In this document: positions 56,962 through 64,000 of the stretch, piece after piece
How positions within the stretch are numbered: position 1 is the first letter of the stretch
Layout: the number at the start of each line of letters is the position of its first letter
Assembly (NCBI RefSeq): GCF_030997045.1
Contig: NZ_CP116899.1
Span: 2,243,501 to 2,307,500, forward strand
Source of the DNA: Microbulbifer sp. TB1203
GTDB lineage: Bacteria; Pseudomonadota; Gammaproteobacteria; Pseudomonadales; Cellvibrionaceae
Length of the DNA stretch: 64,000 nucleotides
Direction of reading: 5' to 3'
The notes under the pieces: generated by a model
Told to the model about the DNA's origin: nothing
What the model saw: the letters and a program-made list of their open reading frames with translations, nothing else
Databases searched by the model: none
Made by a program: the position numbers and the translations under genes

Positions 56962-57004
56962 TTGACAGGGTCTATATTCCTCAATACTGTATAAAAAAAC
57001 AGTA
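56962..57004 (+). promoter_or_regulatory. intI promoter with LexA box
   Basis: -35 TTGACA (56962-56967), 17-bp spacer, -10 TACTGT (56985-56990). The 20-bp box TACTGTATAAAAAAACAGTA (56985-57004) contains CTGT-N8-ACAG and matches the E. coli LexA consensus except within the central AT-rich bases. It covers the -10, so LexA should repress intI until SOS induction. Confidence 0.88.
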
Positions 57005-57018
57005 ATTGAGGACAGCTC

Positions 57019-58056
57019 ATGGATGACGTTCGCCCCCCTATCCCGAAGGAATCCGGTAAGTTTATCCCCTCTCTACGCCGGCATATTCGCGAGTCAGGGC
57101 TGGCTTACCGTACAGAACAGACTTACGTCCACTGGATCAAACGCTACATTCATTTCAATGAATTGCGCCACCCGAAGATGCTCGGCGTCTCTGATATAGA
57201 GCGGTTCCTCAATCATTTGGCAATAAACCGCAACTGTTCAATTAACACTCAGAAGATCGCCCTGAACGCGCTGGTTTACCTTTATAAGCGCTTCCTTGAA
57301 GTCGATGTATCCAATCTTGAATTCACCCCTGCCCGGCAGTACCGCCGCCTGCCTACGGTTTATAGCCGAGTGGAAGTTCAGGCCATCCTTGCACACCTGC
57401 GGGGCGCCCATCGCCTGCAGGTGGAACTGATGTACGGCTCGGGGTTGCGTTGCGCAGAGTTGCTGTCACTGAGAATCAAAGATATTGATTTCGGCAGCAA
57501 TAATATTTTCGTTCGCGGCGGCAAGGGAAATAAGGATCGCACGACTATGCTGCCTCAGTCTCTGGTCCCCGCGCTGGAAAAACAAATTGAGTACGTGGAG
57601 CTGCTACATGCTCAGGACCTTGAGGATGGCTTTGGCGATGTATATTTGCCTGATGCTTTAGAGCGCAAATATCCCAGTGCGGCCCGCTCCCTGGCCTGGC
57701 AGTACCTTTTCCCGGCCTCGAAGGTCGGCCCCGATCCACGCTCTGGTGTTTTGCGTCGCCACCATTTGCACCCAACGGCTCTCGCGAAACAGATCCGCCG
57801 GGCTGTGCAGGCCACCGGTGTGAGAAAGCCAGCTCGCGCCCACGCCTTCCGCCACAGCTTTGCCACCCATCTGCTGGAGGCAGGTTATGACCTGCGCACA
57901 ATTCAGGAGTTACTGGGTCATTCGGACATCAGCACTACAGAGATCTATACCCATGTGGTGAACCGTGGTGGTAAAGGTGTACTCAGTCCGGTAGACCGAA
58001 TGCAGCCGCCGGGCGGAATCGCTGAGCCGATGGTGGTGTATGGAATGGCAGCTTGA
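57019..58056 (+). CDS. intI: Integron integrase IntI
   Basis: 345-residue tyrosine recombinase, cytoplasmic, that inserts and excises cassettes at attI and folded attC. Catalytic residues Arg144 (GSGLRCAELL), His275 and Arg278 (HAFRHSFATHLLEAG), His301 (LLGHSDIS) and Tyr310 (TTEIYTHV) are present. The IntI-specific extra segment is clear at about 211-255 (DALERKYPSAARSLAWQYLFPA..RRHHLHPTA). It faces away from the array as in all integrons. Intact, so the integron may be active. Confidence 0.96.
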   Translation: MDDVRPPIPKESGKFIPSLRRHIRESGLAYRTEQTYVHWIKRYIHFNELRHPKMLGVSDIERFLNHLAINRNCSINTQKIALNALVYLYKRFLEVDVSNLEFTPARQYRRLPTVYSRVEVQAILAHLRGAHRLQVELMYGSGLRCAELLSLRIKDIDFGSNNIFVRGGKGNKDRTTMLPQSLVPALEKQIEYVELLHAQDLEDGFGDVYLPDALERKYPSAARSLAWQYLFPASKVGPDPRSGVLRRHHLHPTALAKQIRRAVQATGVRKPARAHAFRHSFATHLLEAGYDLRTIQELLGHSDISTTEIYTHVVNRGGKGVLSPVDRMQPPGGIAEPMVVYGMAA

Positions 58057-58135
58057 AGAAAAAGGACTGGGGTTGCTTGGGTTAGGCCCTCTCCCCCGGC
58101 CCCTCTCCCAAGGGGAGAGGGGGGGGAATAAAAAA

Positions 58136-58153
58136 GCCCCGCAAATGCGGGGC
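58136..58153 (-). terminator. groEL terminator
   Basis: GCCCCGC / GCGGGGC stem. On the minus strand it is followed by TTTTTTATT. It lies between the convergent intI and groEL genes. Confidence 0.88.
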
Positions 58154-58183
58154 TTTTCGTTGGCTTGGCCGGATAAGGCTGGC

Positions 58184-59824
58184 TTACATCATGCCGCCCA
58201 TTCCACCCATGCCGCCCATTCCACCCATGTCGGGTGCTGCGGGCTTGTCTTCCGGCAGTTCGGCGACCATGACTTCGGTGGTGATCATCAGGCCGGCGAT
58301 GGAGGCGGCCGCCTGCAGTGCAGTGCGGGTTACCTTGGCCGGGTCGAGGATACCCATTTCCAGCATGTCGCCGTACTCACCGGTGGCGGCGTTGTAGCCG
58401 TAGTTGCCGGAACCCTGCTTCACTTTGTCCACCACGACGGAAGACTCGTCACCAGCGTTCTCTACGATCTGGCGCAGCGGCATTTCCATGGCGCGCAGGG
58501 CGGCGGCTATGCCGTGGTTCTGGTCTTCGTTGTCGCCGGTCACCTTGACCGCCTGAACAGCGCGGAGCAGTGCGGTACCGCCGCCGGGCACCACGCCCTC
58601 TTCAACCGCGGCGCGGGTGGCGTGCAGGGCGTCTTCGACGCGGGCTTTCTTCTCTTTCATTTCCACTTCGGTGGCGGCGCCAACCTTGATCACTGCAACA
58701 CCACCGGCCAGCTTGGCCACGCGCTCCTGCAGTTTCTCTTTGTCGTAGTCGGAAGAGGAGTCTTCGATCTGGGCACGGATCTGGCCGACGCGGGCTTCGA
58801 TGTCTTTGACATCGCCGGCGCCGTCCACGATCACGGTGTTCTCCTTGGACAGGGTGACGCGCTTGGCGCTGCCCAGGTGTTCCAGGGTGGCGCTTTCCAG
58901 TTCCAGGCCCACTTCTTCGGAGATCACAGTGCCGCCGGTGAGGATGGCGATGTCCTGCAGCATGGCCTTGCGGCGGTCGCCGAAGCCCGGTGCCTTGACG
59001 GCGGCCACTTTCACGATACCGCGCATGCTGTTTACCACCAGGGTGGCCAGAGCTTCGCCTTCCACGTCTTCAGCGACGATCAGCAACGGCTTGGACGCCT
59101 TGGCTACCTGCTCGAGCAGCGGCAGCAGATCGCGGATGTTGGAGATTTTCTTGTCCACCAGCAGGATGTAAGGCGCTTCCAGCTCAGCGGTCATGTTCTC
59201 CTGGTTGGTGATGAAGTAGGGGGACAGGTAACCGCGGTCGAACTGCATACCTTCCACAACGTCCAGTTCGTTCTCCAGGCCGCTGCCCTCTTCCACGGTG
59301 ATCACGCCTTCCTTGCCCACTTTCTCCATGGCTTCGGCGATGATGGTGCCCACGCTCTCGTCGCTGTTGGCGGAGATGGTGCCCACCTGGGCGATGGACT
59401 TGCTGTCTTCACAGGGGGTGGCCAGGCCGGCGATATGATCCACGGCGGCGATCACGGCCTTGTCGATACCGCGCTTCAGGTCCATGGGGTTGAAGCCGGC
59501 GGCGACGGATTTGAGGCCTTCGGTAACGATGGCCTGGGCCAGTACGGTGGCGGTGGTGGTGCCGTCACCGGCGGTGTCGGAAGCCTTGGAGGCCACTTCC
59601 TTCACCATCTGCGCGCCCATGTTTTCGAACTTGTCTTTCAGTTCGATTTCCTTGGCTACGGATACGCCGTCCTTGGTGACGGTGGGAGCGCCGAAGGACT
59701 TGTCCAGTACCACGTTGCGGCCTTTGGGGCCCAGGGTGGTCTTAACTGCGTCGGCCAGAATATTTACGCCCTTGAGCATCTTCTGGCGGGCGCTGTCTCC
59801 GAATTTTACGTCTTTAGCTGCCAT
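58184..59824 (-). CDS. groL: 60 kDa chaperonin GroEL
   Basis: 546 residues. Forms the double-ring folding chamber with GroES. Full-length with AAKDVKFGDSARQKMLKGVN start, ATP-binding GDGTTTATVLAQ, and the GGMGGMGGMGGMM C-terminal tail. Second gene of groES-groEL. Confidence 0.98.
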   Translation of the reverse strand: MAAKDVKFGDSARQKMLKGVNILADAVKTTLGPKGRNVVLDKSFGAPTVTKDGVSVAKEIELKDKFENMGAQMVKEVASKASDTAGDGTTTATVLAQAIVTEGLKSVAAGFNPMDLKRGIDKAVIAAVDHIAGLATPCEDSKSIAQVGTISANSDESVGTIIAEAMEKVGKEGVITVEEGSGLENELDVVEGMQFDRGYLSPYFITNQENMTAELEAPYILLVDKKISNIRDLLPLLEQVAKASKPLLIVAEDVEGEALATLVVNSMRGIVKVAAVKAPGFGDRRKAMLQDIAILTGGTVISEEVGLELESATLEHLGSAKRVTLSKENTVIVDGAGDVKDIEARVGQIRAQIEDSSSDYDKEKLQERVAKLAGGVAVIKVGAATEVEMKEKKARVEDALHATRAAVEEGVVPGGGTALLRAVQAVKVTGDNEDQNHGIAAALRAMEMPLRQIVENAGDESSVVVDKVKQGSGNYGYNAATGEYGDMLEMGILDPAKVTRTALQAAASIAGLMITTEVMVAELPEDKPAAPDMGGMGGMGGMGGMM

Positions 59825-59864
59825 GATTCTTTTTCCTCAATTCTGTGTGAAGTGGAAGCCGGAT

Positions 59865-60158
59865 TTAGCCTTCCAGCACGCCGTAGATGTCGCTCTCACT
59901 CATGATGATCAGCTCTTCGCCATCCATCTTGAGGGTGTTGCTGTCGGCGTAGCGGCCGAATACCACGGTGTCGCCCACTTTTACGGACAGCGCACGCACG
60001 TCGCCGTTGTCGAGCAGCTTGCCTTCGCCCACGGCGACGACTTCGCCCTGGTTCGGCTTCTCTTTGGCGGCGCCCGGCAGCACGATGCCACCGGCGGTCT
60101 TCTCTTCTTCTTCCTTACGGCGCACTACGACGCGGTCGTGTAAAGGACGAATTTTCAT
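59865..60158 (-). CDS. groS: 10 kDa co-chaperonin GroES
   Basis: 97 residues from the ATG preceded by GGAGAG; the frame extends further upstream but only the MKIRPLHDRVVVRR start fits the family. Mobile loop EEEEKTAGGIVLPG is present. Lid of the GroEL chamber. Confidence 0.98.
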   Translation of the reverse strand: MKIRPLHDRVVVRRKEEEEKTAGGIVLPGAAKEKPNQGEVVAVGEGKLLDNGDVRALSVKVGDTVVFGRYADSNTLKMDGEELIIMSESDIYGVLEG

Positions 60159-60285
60159 GGATAAGCTCTCCATTGAGTCGTTTGAGGTTTCCAATGTCAG
60201 AAAGGCCCTGAACCCAGTGGGCTTTCGGGCCCGAGTGCCCCACTCTGACCGGCAGAGCCGGGGCAAAAACTTGGGGTGCTCCCTA

Positions 60286-60312
60286 TCTATGGGCAGCCGT
60301 AGAGATTTCAAC
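60286..60312 (-). promoter_or_regulatory. Sigma32 promoter of groES-groEL
   Basis: Minus strand GTTGAAA, 11-bp spacer, GCCCATAGA, close to CTTGAAA-N11-15-CCCCATNT. It lies about 130 bp before groES. No CIRCE (TTAGCACTC) repeat seen. Confidence 0.75.
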
Positions 60313-60370
60313 AGGAGTGGAAAAAAAAACTGTACGAACGGGGAGCGCCAGCGGCAAAACTGATTACTTT

Positions 60371-60823
60371 TTATTCACGCTTGTCATCTTCGCGCTTGTA
60401 GTCTCCCTCAATGACGTCCTGGTCGCGCTCTCGCCCACGCCCCTCTCCCGGGGGGTAGCCGGGGCCACGCACCACCGTTACATGGCGCAGAATACGTCCC
60501 AGCAACAGCTGGCGTAGTCCCGGGATCAAGCAGGCGAAGCCGAGGGCATCGGTGATAAAGCCCGGGGTGAGCAGCAATGCGCCACCCACAGCGAGAAAGA
60601 TCCCCTCCGCCATCTCCCTGGCGGGGAGTTCGCCGGCCTCCATCTTGCGCTGGGCCCGCATAACGGTGGACAGGCCCTGGCGGCGCAGCAGCGCCAGCCC
60701 GACCACCGCGGTGAGCAGCACCAGGCCGATAGTGGGTAGCGCGCCAATTTCGCGACCCACGGTGATCAGCAGCCACATCTCCAGAATGGGCATGATAATG
60801 AACAGCAACAGCAGTGGACGCAT
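60371..60823 (-). CDS. fxsA: FxsA family membrane protein
   Basis: 150 residues from the ATG preceded by GGAGGAA. Begins MRPLLLLFIIMPILEMWLLITVG, the FxsA hallmark, with LLTAVVGLALLRRQGL and LTPGFITDALGF. Four helices and a charged C-terminal tail. In E. coli it suppresses F exclusion of phage T7. Often near groE, as here. Confidence 0.92.
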   Translation of the reverse strand: MRPLLLLFIIMPILEMWLLITVGREIGALPTIGLVLLTAVVGLALLRRQGLSTVMRAQRKMEAGELPAREMAEGIFLAVGGALLLTPGFITDALGFACLIPGLRQLLLGRILRHVTVVRGPGYPPGEGRGRERDQDVIEGDYKREDDKRE

Positions 60824-60968
60824 GGGGTGGGTTCCTCCGGGGCAGTTCACTTGTTGCTTCAAGCGAAACTGGGTATTTTTCAATATGCTGTAATAAATGA
60901 GGAGTGCTGGCAAATACTTCAAGGGCGCCGCAATCAACCTAATGCGGCCGGAAGCAAAGGAGGCTTTC

Positions 60969-62117
60969 ATGGAGAGCGAACAGCAGAGCGCGGTACCCAC
61001 CCCGGCGTTGTCCCGGAACCGCCATCTACTGGACGAGGTGCTCGGCGAAGCGGATATCCGCATCAACGGCGACAGGCCCTGGGATCTTCAACTACACCGC
61101 GCCGAAGCGCTGGACGAGATAGTGGCGCGCCACAGCCTGGGGCTGGGCGAGACCTATATGCGGGGCGACTGGGACGTACCGGCCCTGGACCAGTTCTTCT
61201 ACCGCTTACTGCGCGCCGACCTGACCCGCCATATCAAACCCTGGCGCCACGCCGGGCGTATTCTTCGCAGCTACCTGATCAACCTGCAGAGCCGTGGCCG
61301 CGCCTTTGAGGTGGGCGAGCGCCACTACGATCTGGGCAACGAGTTCTACAGCGCCATGCTCGACCGCCGCCTTACCTACAGCTGCGGCTACTGGCGCGAG
61401 GCGGAGACCCTGGAGCAGGCGCAGACCGCCAAACTGGACCTGATCTGTCGCAAACTCGGCCTGAAGCCGGGGATGCGCCTGCTGGATATCGGCTGCGGCT
61501 GGGGCAGCCTGGTGAGCTACGCCGCAGAGCATTATGGGGTTGAATGTGTGGGGGTCACCGTCTCCAAGGCCCAGTGCGACTATATCCGGGAGCACTACGA
61601 GGACCTGCCGATCACCGTACACCTGCAGGATTACCGCAGCCTCAACCAATCGTTCGACCGCATCGCCAGTGTGGGCATGTTCGAGCACGTGGGCCACAAA
61701 AACCACCGCGCCTTCATGCGCGTGGCCAGGCGCTGCCTGAAGAGGGACGGGCTGTTGCTGCTCCACACCATCGGCAAGAACCAGCGCCGCTCCACCACCG
61801 ATCCCTGGATTGAGAAGTACATATTCCCCAACGGCGAGCTGCCCTCGGCGGGCCAGATCGGCGACGCCGCCAACAACCTGCTGGTTTGCGAGGACCTGCA
61901 CAACTTCGGCAGCGACTACGACCGCACCCTGATGGCTTGGCACCGTAACTTCGAGGAGCACTGGCCGCGCTTCGCCGGGCAGTACGGCCAGCGCTTCTAC
62001 CGTATGTGGCGCTACTACCTGCTATCCTGCGCCGGCGCCTTCCGCGCGCGGCATATCCAGTTGTGGCAGTGGATGTTCTCGGAAAGGCTGGAGGGCGGCG
62101 TACAGAGGGTGTCTTGA
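60969..62117 (+). CDS. cfa: Cyclopropane-fatty-acyl-phospholipid synthase
   Basis: 382 residues (the E. coli length) from the ATG preceded by AAAGGAGG; an ATG 72 bp upstream lacks a ribosome site. Methylates unsaturated acyl chains of membrane lipids with SAM. ERHYDLGNEFYSAMLDRRLTYSCGYW, SAM motif LLDIGCGWGSL and MFEHVGHKN are diagnostic. The stop codon is directly followed by the GCGGAAT array. Confidence 0.95.
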   Translation: MESEQQSAVPTPALSRNRHLLDEVLGEADIRINGDRPWDLQLHRAEALDEIVARHSLGLGETYMRGDWDVPALDQFFYRLLRADLTRHIKPWRHAGRILRSYLINLQSRGRAFEVGERHYDLGNEFYSAMLDRRLTYSCGYWREAETLEQAQTAKLDLICRKLGLKPGMRLLDIGCGWGSLVSYAAEHYGVECVGVTVSKAQCDYIREHYEDLPITVHLQDYRSLNQSFDRIASVGMFEHVGHKNHRAFMRVARRCLKRDGLLLLHTIGKNQRRSTTDPWIEKYIFPNGELPSAGQIGDAANNLLVCEDLHNFGSDYDRTLMAWHRNFEEHWPRFAGQYGQRFYRMWRYYLLSCAGAFRARHIQLWQWMFSERLEGGVQRVS

Positions 62118-62165
62118 ATGCGGAATGATTGAATGCGGAATGCGGAATGCGGAATGCGGAATGGC
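62118..62165. repeat. GCGGAAT heptamer array (left)
   Basis: At least six GCGGAAT units, four of them strictly in tandem, starting in the base after the cfa stop. Inverted with respect to the array at 63903-63932. Confidence 0.85.
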
Positions 62166-62180
62166 GAAACTAACTCTCGC

Positions 62181-63520
62181 GAGATTGTAAATTAAATTGT
62201 GTAACTGCTCATGCCTCCGTACTCTGCACCAGAGGATACTATGAGCAGAACAATGAAAAACCACGACCTGGAACAACAACTCAAAGCCCACGTCACTGAG
62301 CTGGCCAAGGGCGTCAAGTCCGAGGCCGACCTGAACGACCTTACCCAGAAGCTGGTGAAGATGACAGTGGAGGCGGCGCTAGGCGCGGAGCTGGACGACC
62401 ACCTGGGCTACGACAAGCATGATCCAGTAGGGCGTGGTTCCGGCAATAGCCGCAACGGCACCAGCTCCAAACGCCTGAAGGGCCAGCACGGCGAAGTCGA
62501 GATCAATGCCCCCAGAGACCGCTCTGGCACCTTCGAGCCCCAGTTTGTGCGCAAAGGGCAAACCCGCCTGACGCAGATGGACAACCAGATTCTGGCGCTG
62601 TACGCGAAAGGGATGAGCACCCGCGATATCGTGGATGCTTTCAAGGAGATGTACGATGCGGACGTCTCGGCAACACTCGTCTCCAAGGTCACCGAGCAGG
62701 TCATGGAGACGGTCACCGAGTGGCAGAGCCGCCCCCTTGATGCCGTCTACCCGATTGTCTACCTGGACTGCATCGTTCTGAAAATCCGCCAGAACAAGCG
62801 GGTCATCAACAAGGCCATGTACGTCGCCCTTGGCGTCAACATGGAGGGACAGAAGGAGCTGCTGGGTCTGTGGCTGGCGGAAACGGAAGGCGCCAAGTTC
62901 TGGCTATCCGTACTCACCGAGCTGAAGAACCGCGGACTGCAAGACATCCTGATCGCCTGCGTGGATGGCCTGAAAGGCTTCCCGGAAGCCATCGCGGCGG
63001 AATACCCGGAGACCAAGGTTCAACTGTGCATTGTGCACATGATCCGTAACTCGCTGAAATACGTTTCCTGGAAGGACTACAAGGCCGTAACGGCTGACCT
63101 GAAGGAGGTCTACACCTCAGTTACCGAAACGGCAGCACACGCGGAGCTGGAGCGCTTTGCGGAGAAGTGGGACGACAAGTACCCGCAGATCAGCAAGTCC
63201 TGGGCAACCCACTGGCCAAACCTGATCACTCTGTTTGAGTATCCGCCAGAGATCCGGAAAGTGATCTACACCACCAACGCCATTGAGTCCCTAAACAGCG
63301 TTATCCGCAAGGCGACGAAACAGCGGAAGGTGTTCCCAACGGACGACTCGGCGATGAAGGTAGTCTTCTTGGCCATGCAGTCCGCAGCGAAAAAGTGGAC
63401 GATGCCCATCCGCAACTGGAAGCCAGCACTGAACCGTTTTATGATTGAATTTGGTGATCGCTTGACCGATTACCAGTAACCAACTGGTACGGGCGGTTAC
63501 ACAGAATTATTTACAGCCTC
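62181..63520 (+). mobile_element. IS256-family element
   Basis: 1340 bp. Ends GAGATTGTAAATTAAATTGT and (complement) GAGGCTGTAAATAATTCTGT match over about 20 of 25 positions. The 8-bp target duplication ACTCTCGC (62173-62180, 63521-63528) is the usual IS256 length. It is inserted at the stop codon of the four-helix-bundle gene. Confidence 0.9.
62241..63479 (+). CDS. IS256-family (mutator-type) transposase
   Basis: 412 residues from the ATG preceded by AGAGGA. ELDDHLGYDKHDPVGRGSGNSRNG, then DDE core: VYPIVYLDCIVLKI, ACVDGLKGFPEAIAAEYPETKVQLCIVHMIRNSLKYVSWKD and TNAIESLNSVIRKATKQRKVFP. Complete and apparently active. Confidence 0.96.
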   Translation: MSRTMKNHDLEQQLKAHVTELAKGVKSEADLNDLTQKLVKMTVEAALGAELDDHLGYDKHDPVGRGSGNSRNGTSSKRLKGQHGEVEINAPRDRSGTFEPQFVRKGQTRLTQMDNQILALYAKGMSTRDIVDAFKEMYDADVSATLVSKVTEQVMETVTEWQSRPLDAVYPIVYLDCIVLKIRQNKRVINKAMYVALGVNMEGQKELLGLWLAETEGAKFWLSVLTELKNRGLQDILIACVDGLKGFPEAIAAEYPETKVQLCIVHMIRNSLKYVSWKDYKAVTADLKEVYTSVTETAAHAELERFAEKWDDKYPQISKSWATHWPNLITLFEYPPEIRKVIYTTNAIESLNSVIRKATKQRKVFPTDDSAMKVVFLAMQSAAKKWTMPIRNWKPALNRFMIEFGDRLTDYQ

Positions 63521-63898
63521 ACTCTCGCTCTTCGTTGTCGCCTTTTTCCGGTGCTTGATGGTTTTTGAGCTGGTTACCAGTATGGCGATCAGCTCATTAG
63601 CCTCCTCCATGAGATCGTCCAGCCGCTCTCTCTTCACCAAATTGGAACCTATCAGGAGTTCGAGCCAATAGAGGGTTTCCTCCAGCTCCTGTTGTGCCAC
63701 TTCGATCTTGCTGATCATCTCCGCATCGGAGCGGCTTCGTTTACCCTCTCTGATATGTGCCCCGACCGAAGTGCCCGAACGTAACATTTGCTTTCCGATG
63801 ACCTGTGCCTCGGTGGATTTCGGCAAACTGGAGTAAAGCCGAATAATCCGCAACGCAAAGCGCTTGGTTCTCTCGACAATACTCCAGTTGGCACTCAT
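63497..63898 (-). CDS. Four-helix-bundle protein (S23/IVS type), C-terminus altered by IS256
   Basis: 133 residues from MSANWSIVERTKRFALRIIRLYSSLPKS; a longer frame begins inside the heptamer array and is less likely. QVIGKQMLRSGTSVGAHIREGKRSRS and a second pair of helices define the family known from 23S rRNA intervening sequences and from diversity-generating loci (Avd). Before insertion the frame would have ended ..TTKSES at TAG; the IS now adds EAVNNSV. Flanked by inverted GCGGAAT arrays. Confidence 0.85.
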   Translation of the reverse strand: MSANWSIVERTKRFALRIIRLYSSLPKSTEAQVIGKQMLRSGTSVGAHIREGKRSRSDAEMISKIEVAQQELEETLYWLELLIGSNLVKRERLDDLMEEANELIAILVTSSKTIKHRKKATTKSESEAVNNSV

Positions 63899-63902
63899 CC
63901 TA

Positions 63903-63932
63903 GTTATTCCGCATTCCGCATTCCGCATTCCG
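63903..63932. repeat. GCGGAAT heptamer array (right)
   Basis: Four tandem units in inverted orientation (ATTCCGC), directly before the four-helix-bundle start and reaching to 2 bp from the stop codon of the SDR gene. Confidence 0.85.
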
Positions 63933-63934
63933 GA

Positions 63935-64000
63935 CTAAATCCGCGCGCCGCCGTCGATATCCAGTACGCGGCCGCTGACGAAATCGTTTTCGAGGATAAA
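63935..64000 (-). CDS. SDR-family oxidoreductase, C-terminal end only
   Basis: 21 residues (FILENDFVSGRVLDIDGGARI, then TAG). The sequence G-x-V-L-D-I-D-G-G is the usual C-terminal end of short-chain dehydrogenases of the FabG type. The rest lies beyond the window. Confidence 0.75.
   Translation of the reverse strand, partial: FILENDFVSGRVLDIDGGARI

Larger units (their letters stand above)
56707..57018. promoter_or_regulatory. attI region and intI leader
   Basis: 312 bp between the first cassette and intI. It should hold attI and the outward cassette promoter. TATAAT-like -10 elements occur on the minus strand at 56832-56837 and 56861-56866, but neither has a convincing -35, so the cassette promoter is not assigned. 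A 131-bp inverted-repeat unit lies within. Confidence 0.55.

Noticed and set aside
58040..59905. 621-codon plus-strand frame opposite groEL
   Set aside because: Shadow of groEL; Gly/His-rich, no motifs, starts inside the intI end.

Overview
The window looks like a chromosome segment of a marine-type gammaproteobacterium. Gene content and order (hda - DUF2066 - purM - purN - DUF3108; a small 4.5S SRP RNA; groES-groEL with a sigma32-type promoter; fumA, sodB, putP, bioA, ybbA-ybbP, tesA, ttcA, cfa) suggest a relative of Microbulbifer/Cellvibrionales. That placement is from memory of gene neighbourhoods, not from a search. Core genes are GC-rich; the stretch at 42.5-57.0 kb is clearly more AT-rich.

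Layout. 1-5.4 kb: fumarate hydratase (cut by the window edge), a coiled-coil membrane protein, sodB, a DUF885 lipoprotein and a tandem universal stress protein. 5.4-9.0 kb: accessory stretch with a decayed sulfotransferase-like gene and a foreign-looking secreted beta-helix gene broken by one in-frame TAG. 9.0-15.2 kb: hda, DUF2066, purM, purN, DUF3108 and a FadL-type porin. 15.2-21.4 kb: a nitrate-type ABC uptake operon (nrtA-, nrtB-, nrtD-like), an outer-membrane porin and a PilJ-type sensor-domain protein. It is preceded by a near-consensus sigma54 promoter and a leader RNA in which an ANTAR-like hexaloop hairpin competes with a strong terminator. 21.4-42.3 kb: housekeeping and hypothetical genes.

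42.5-58.1 kb is a chromosomal integron. An intI gene on the + strand (57019-58056) carries a perfect LexA box across its -10 element. To its left lies an array of six cassettes, all read on the minus strand and each ending in an attC site. The array is heavily invaded. An IS1595-type element splits cassette gene 1 and an IS5-type element splits cassette gene 2; removing each IS plus one target copy restores an open frame. Two full IS1182-type elements and one 165-bp non-autonomous derivative sit at the same AACG of three different attC cores. A group II intron is inserted in the attC core of cassette 4, and a second, unrelated group II intron is inserted in the first one's reverse transcriptase gene, directly after the YADD codons (a twintron). 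Cassette products are unknown except for one LprI/DUF1311-like secreted protein.

58.1-64.0 kb: groEL-groES, fxsA, cfa, then a four-helix-bundle gene flanked by inverted arrays of the heptamer GCGGAAT and hit at its stop codon by an IS256-type element, and the C-terminal end of an SDR oxidoreductase at the window edge. A gene-less copy of the heptamer inverted repeat lies at 27.5-27.7 kb.
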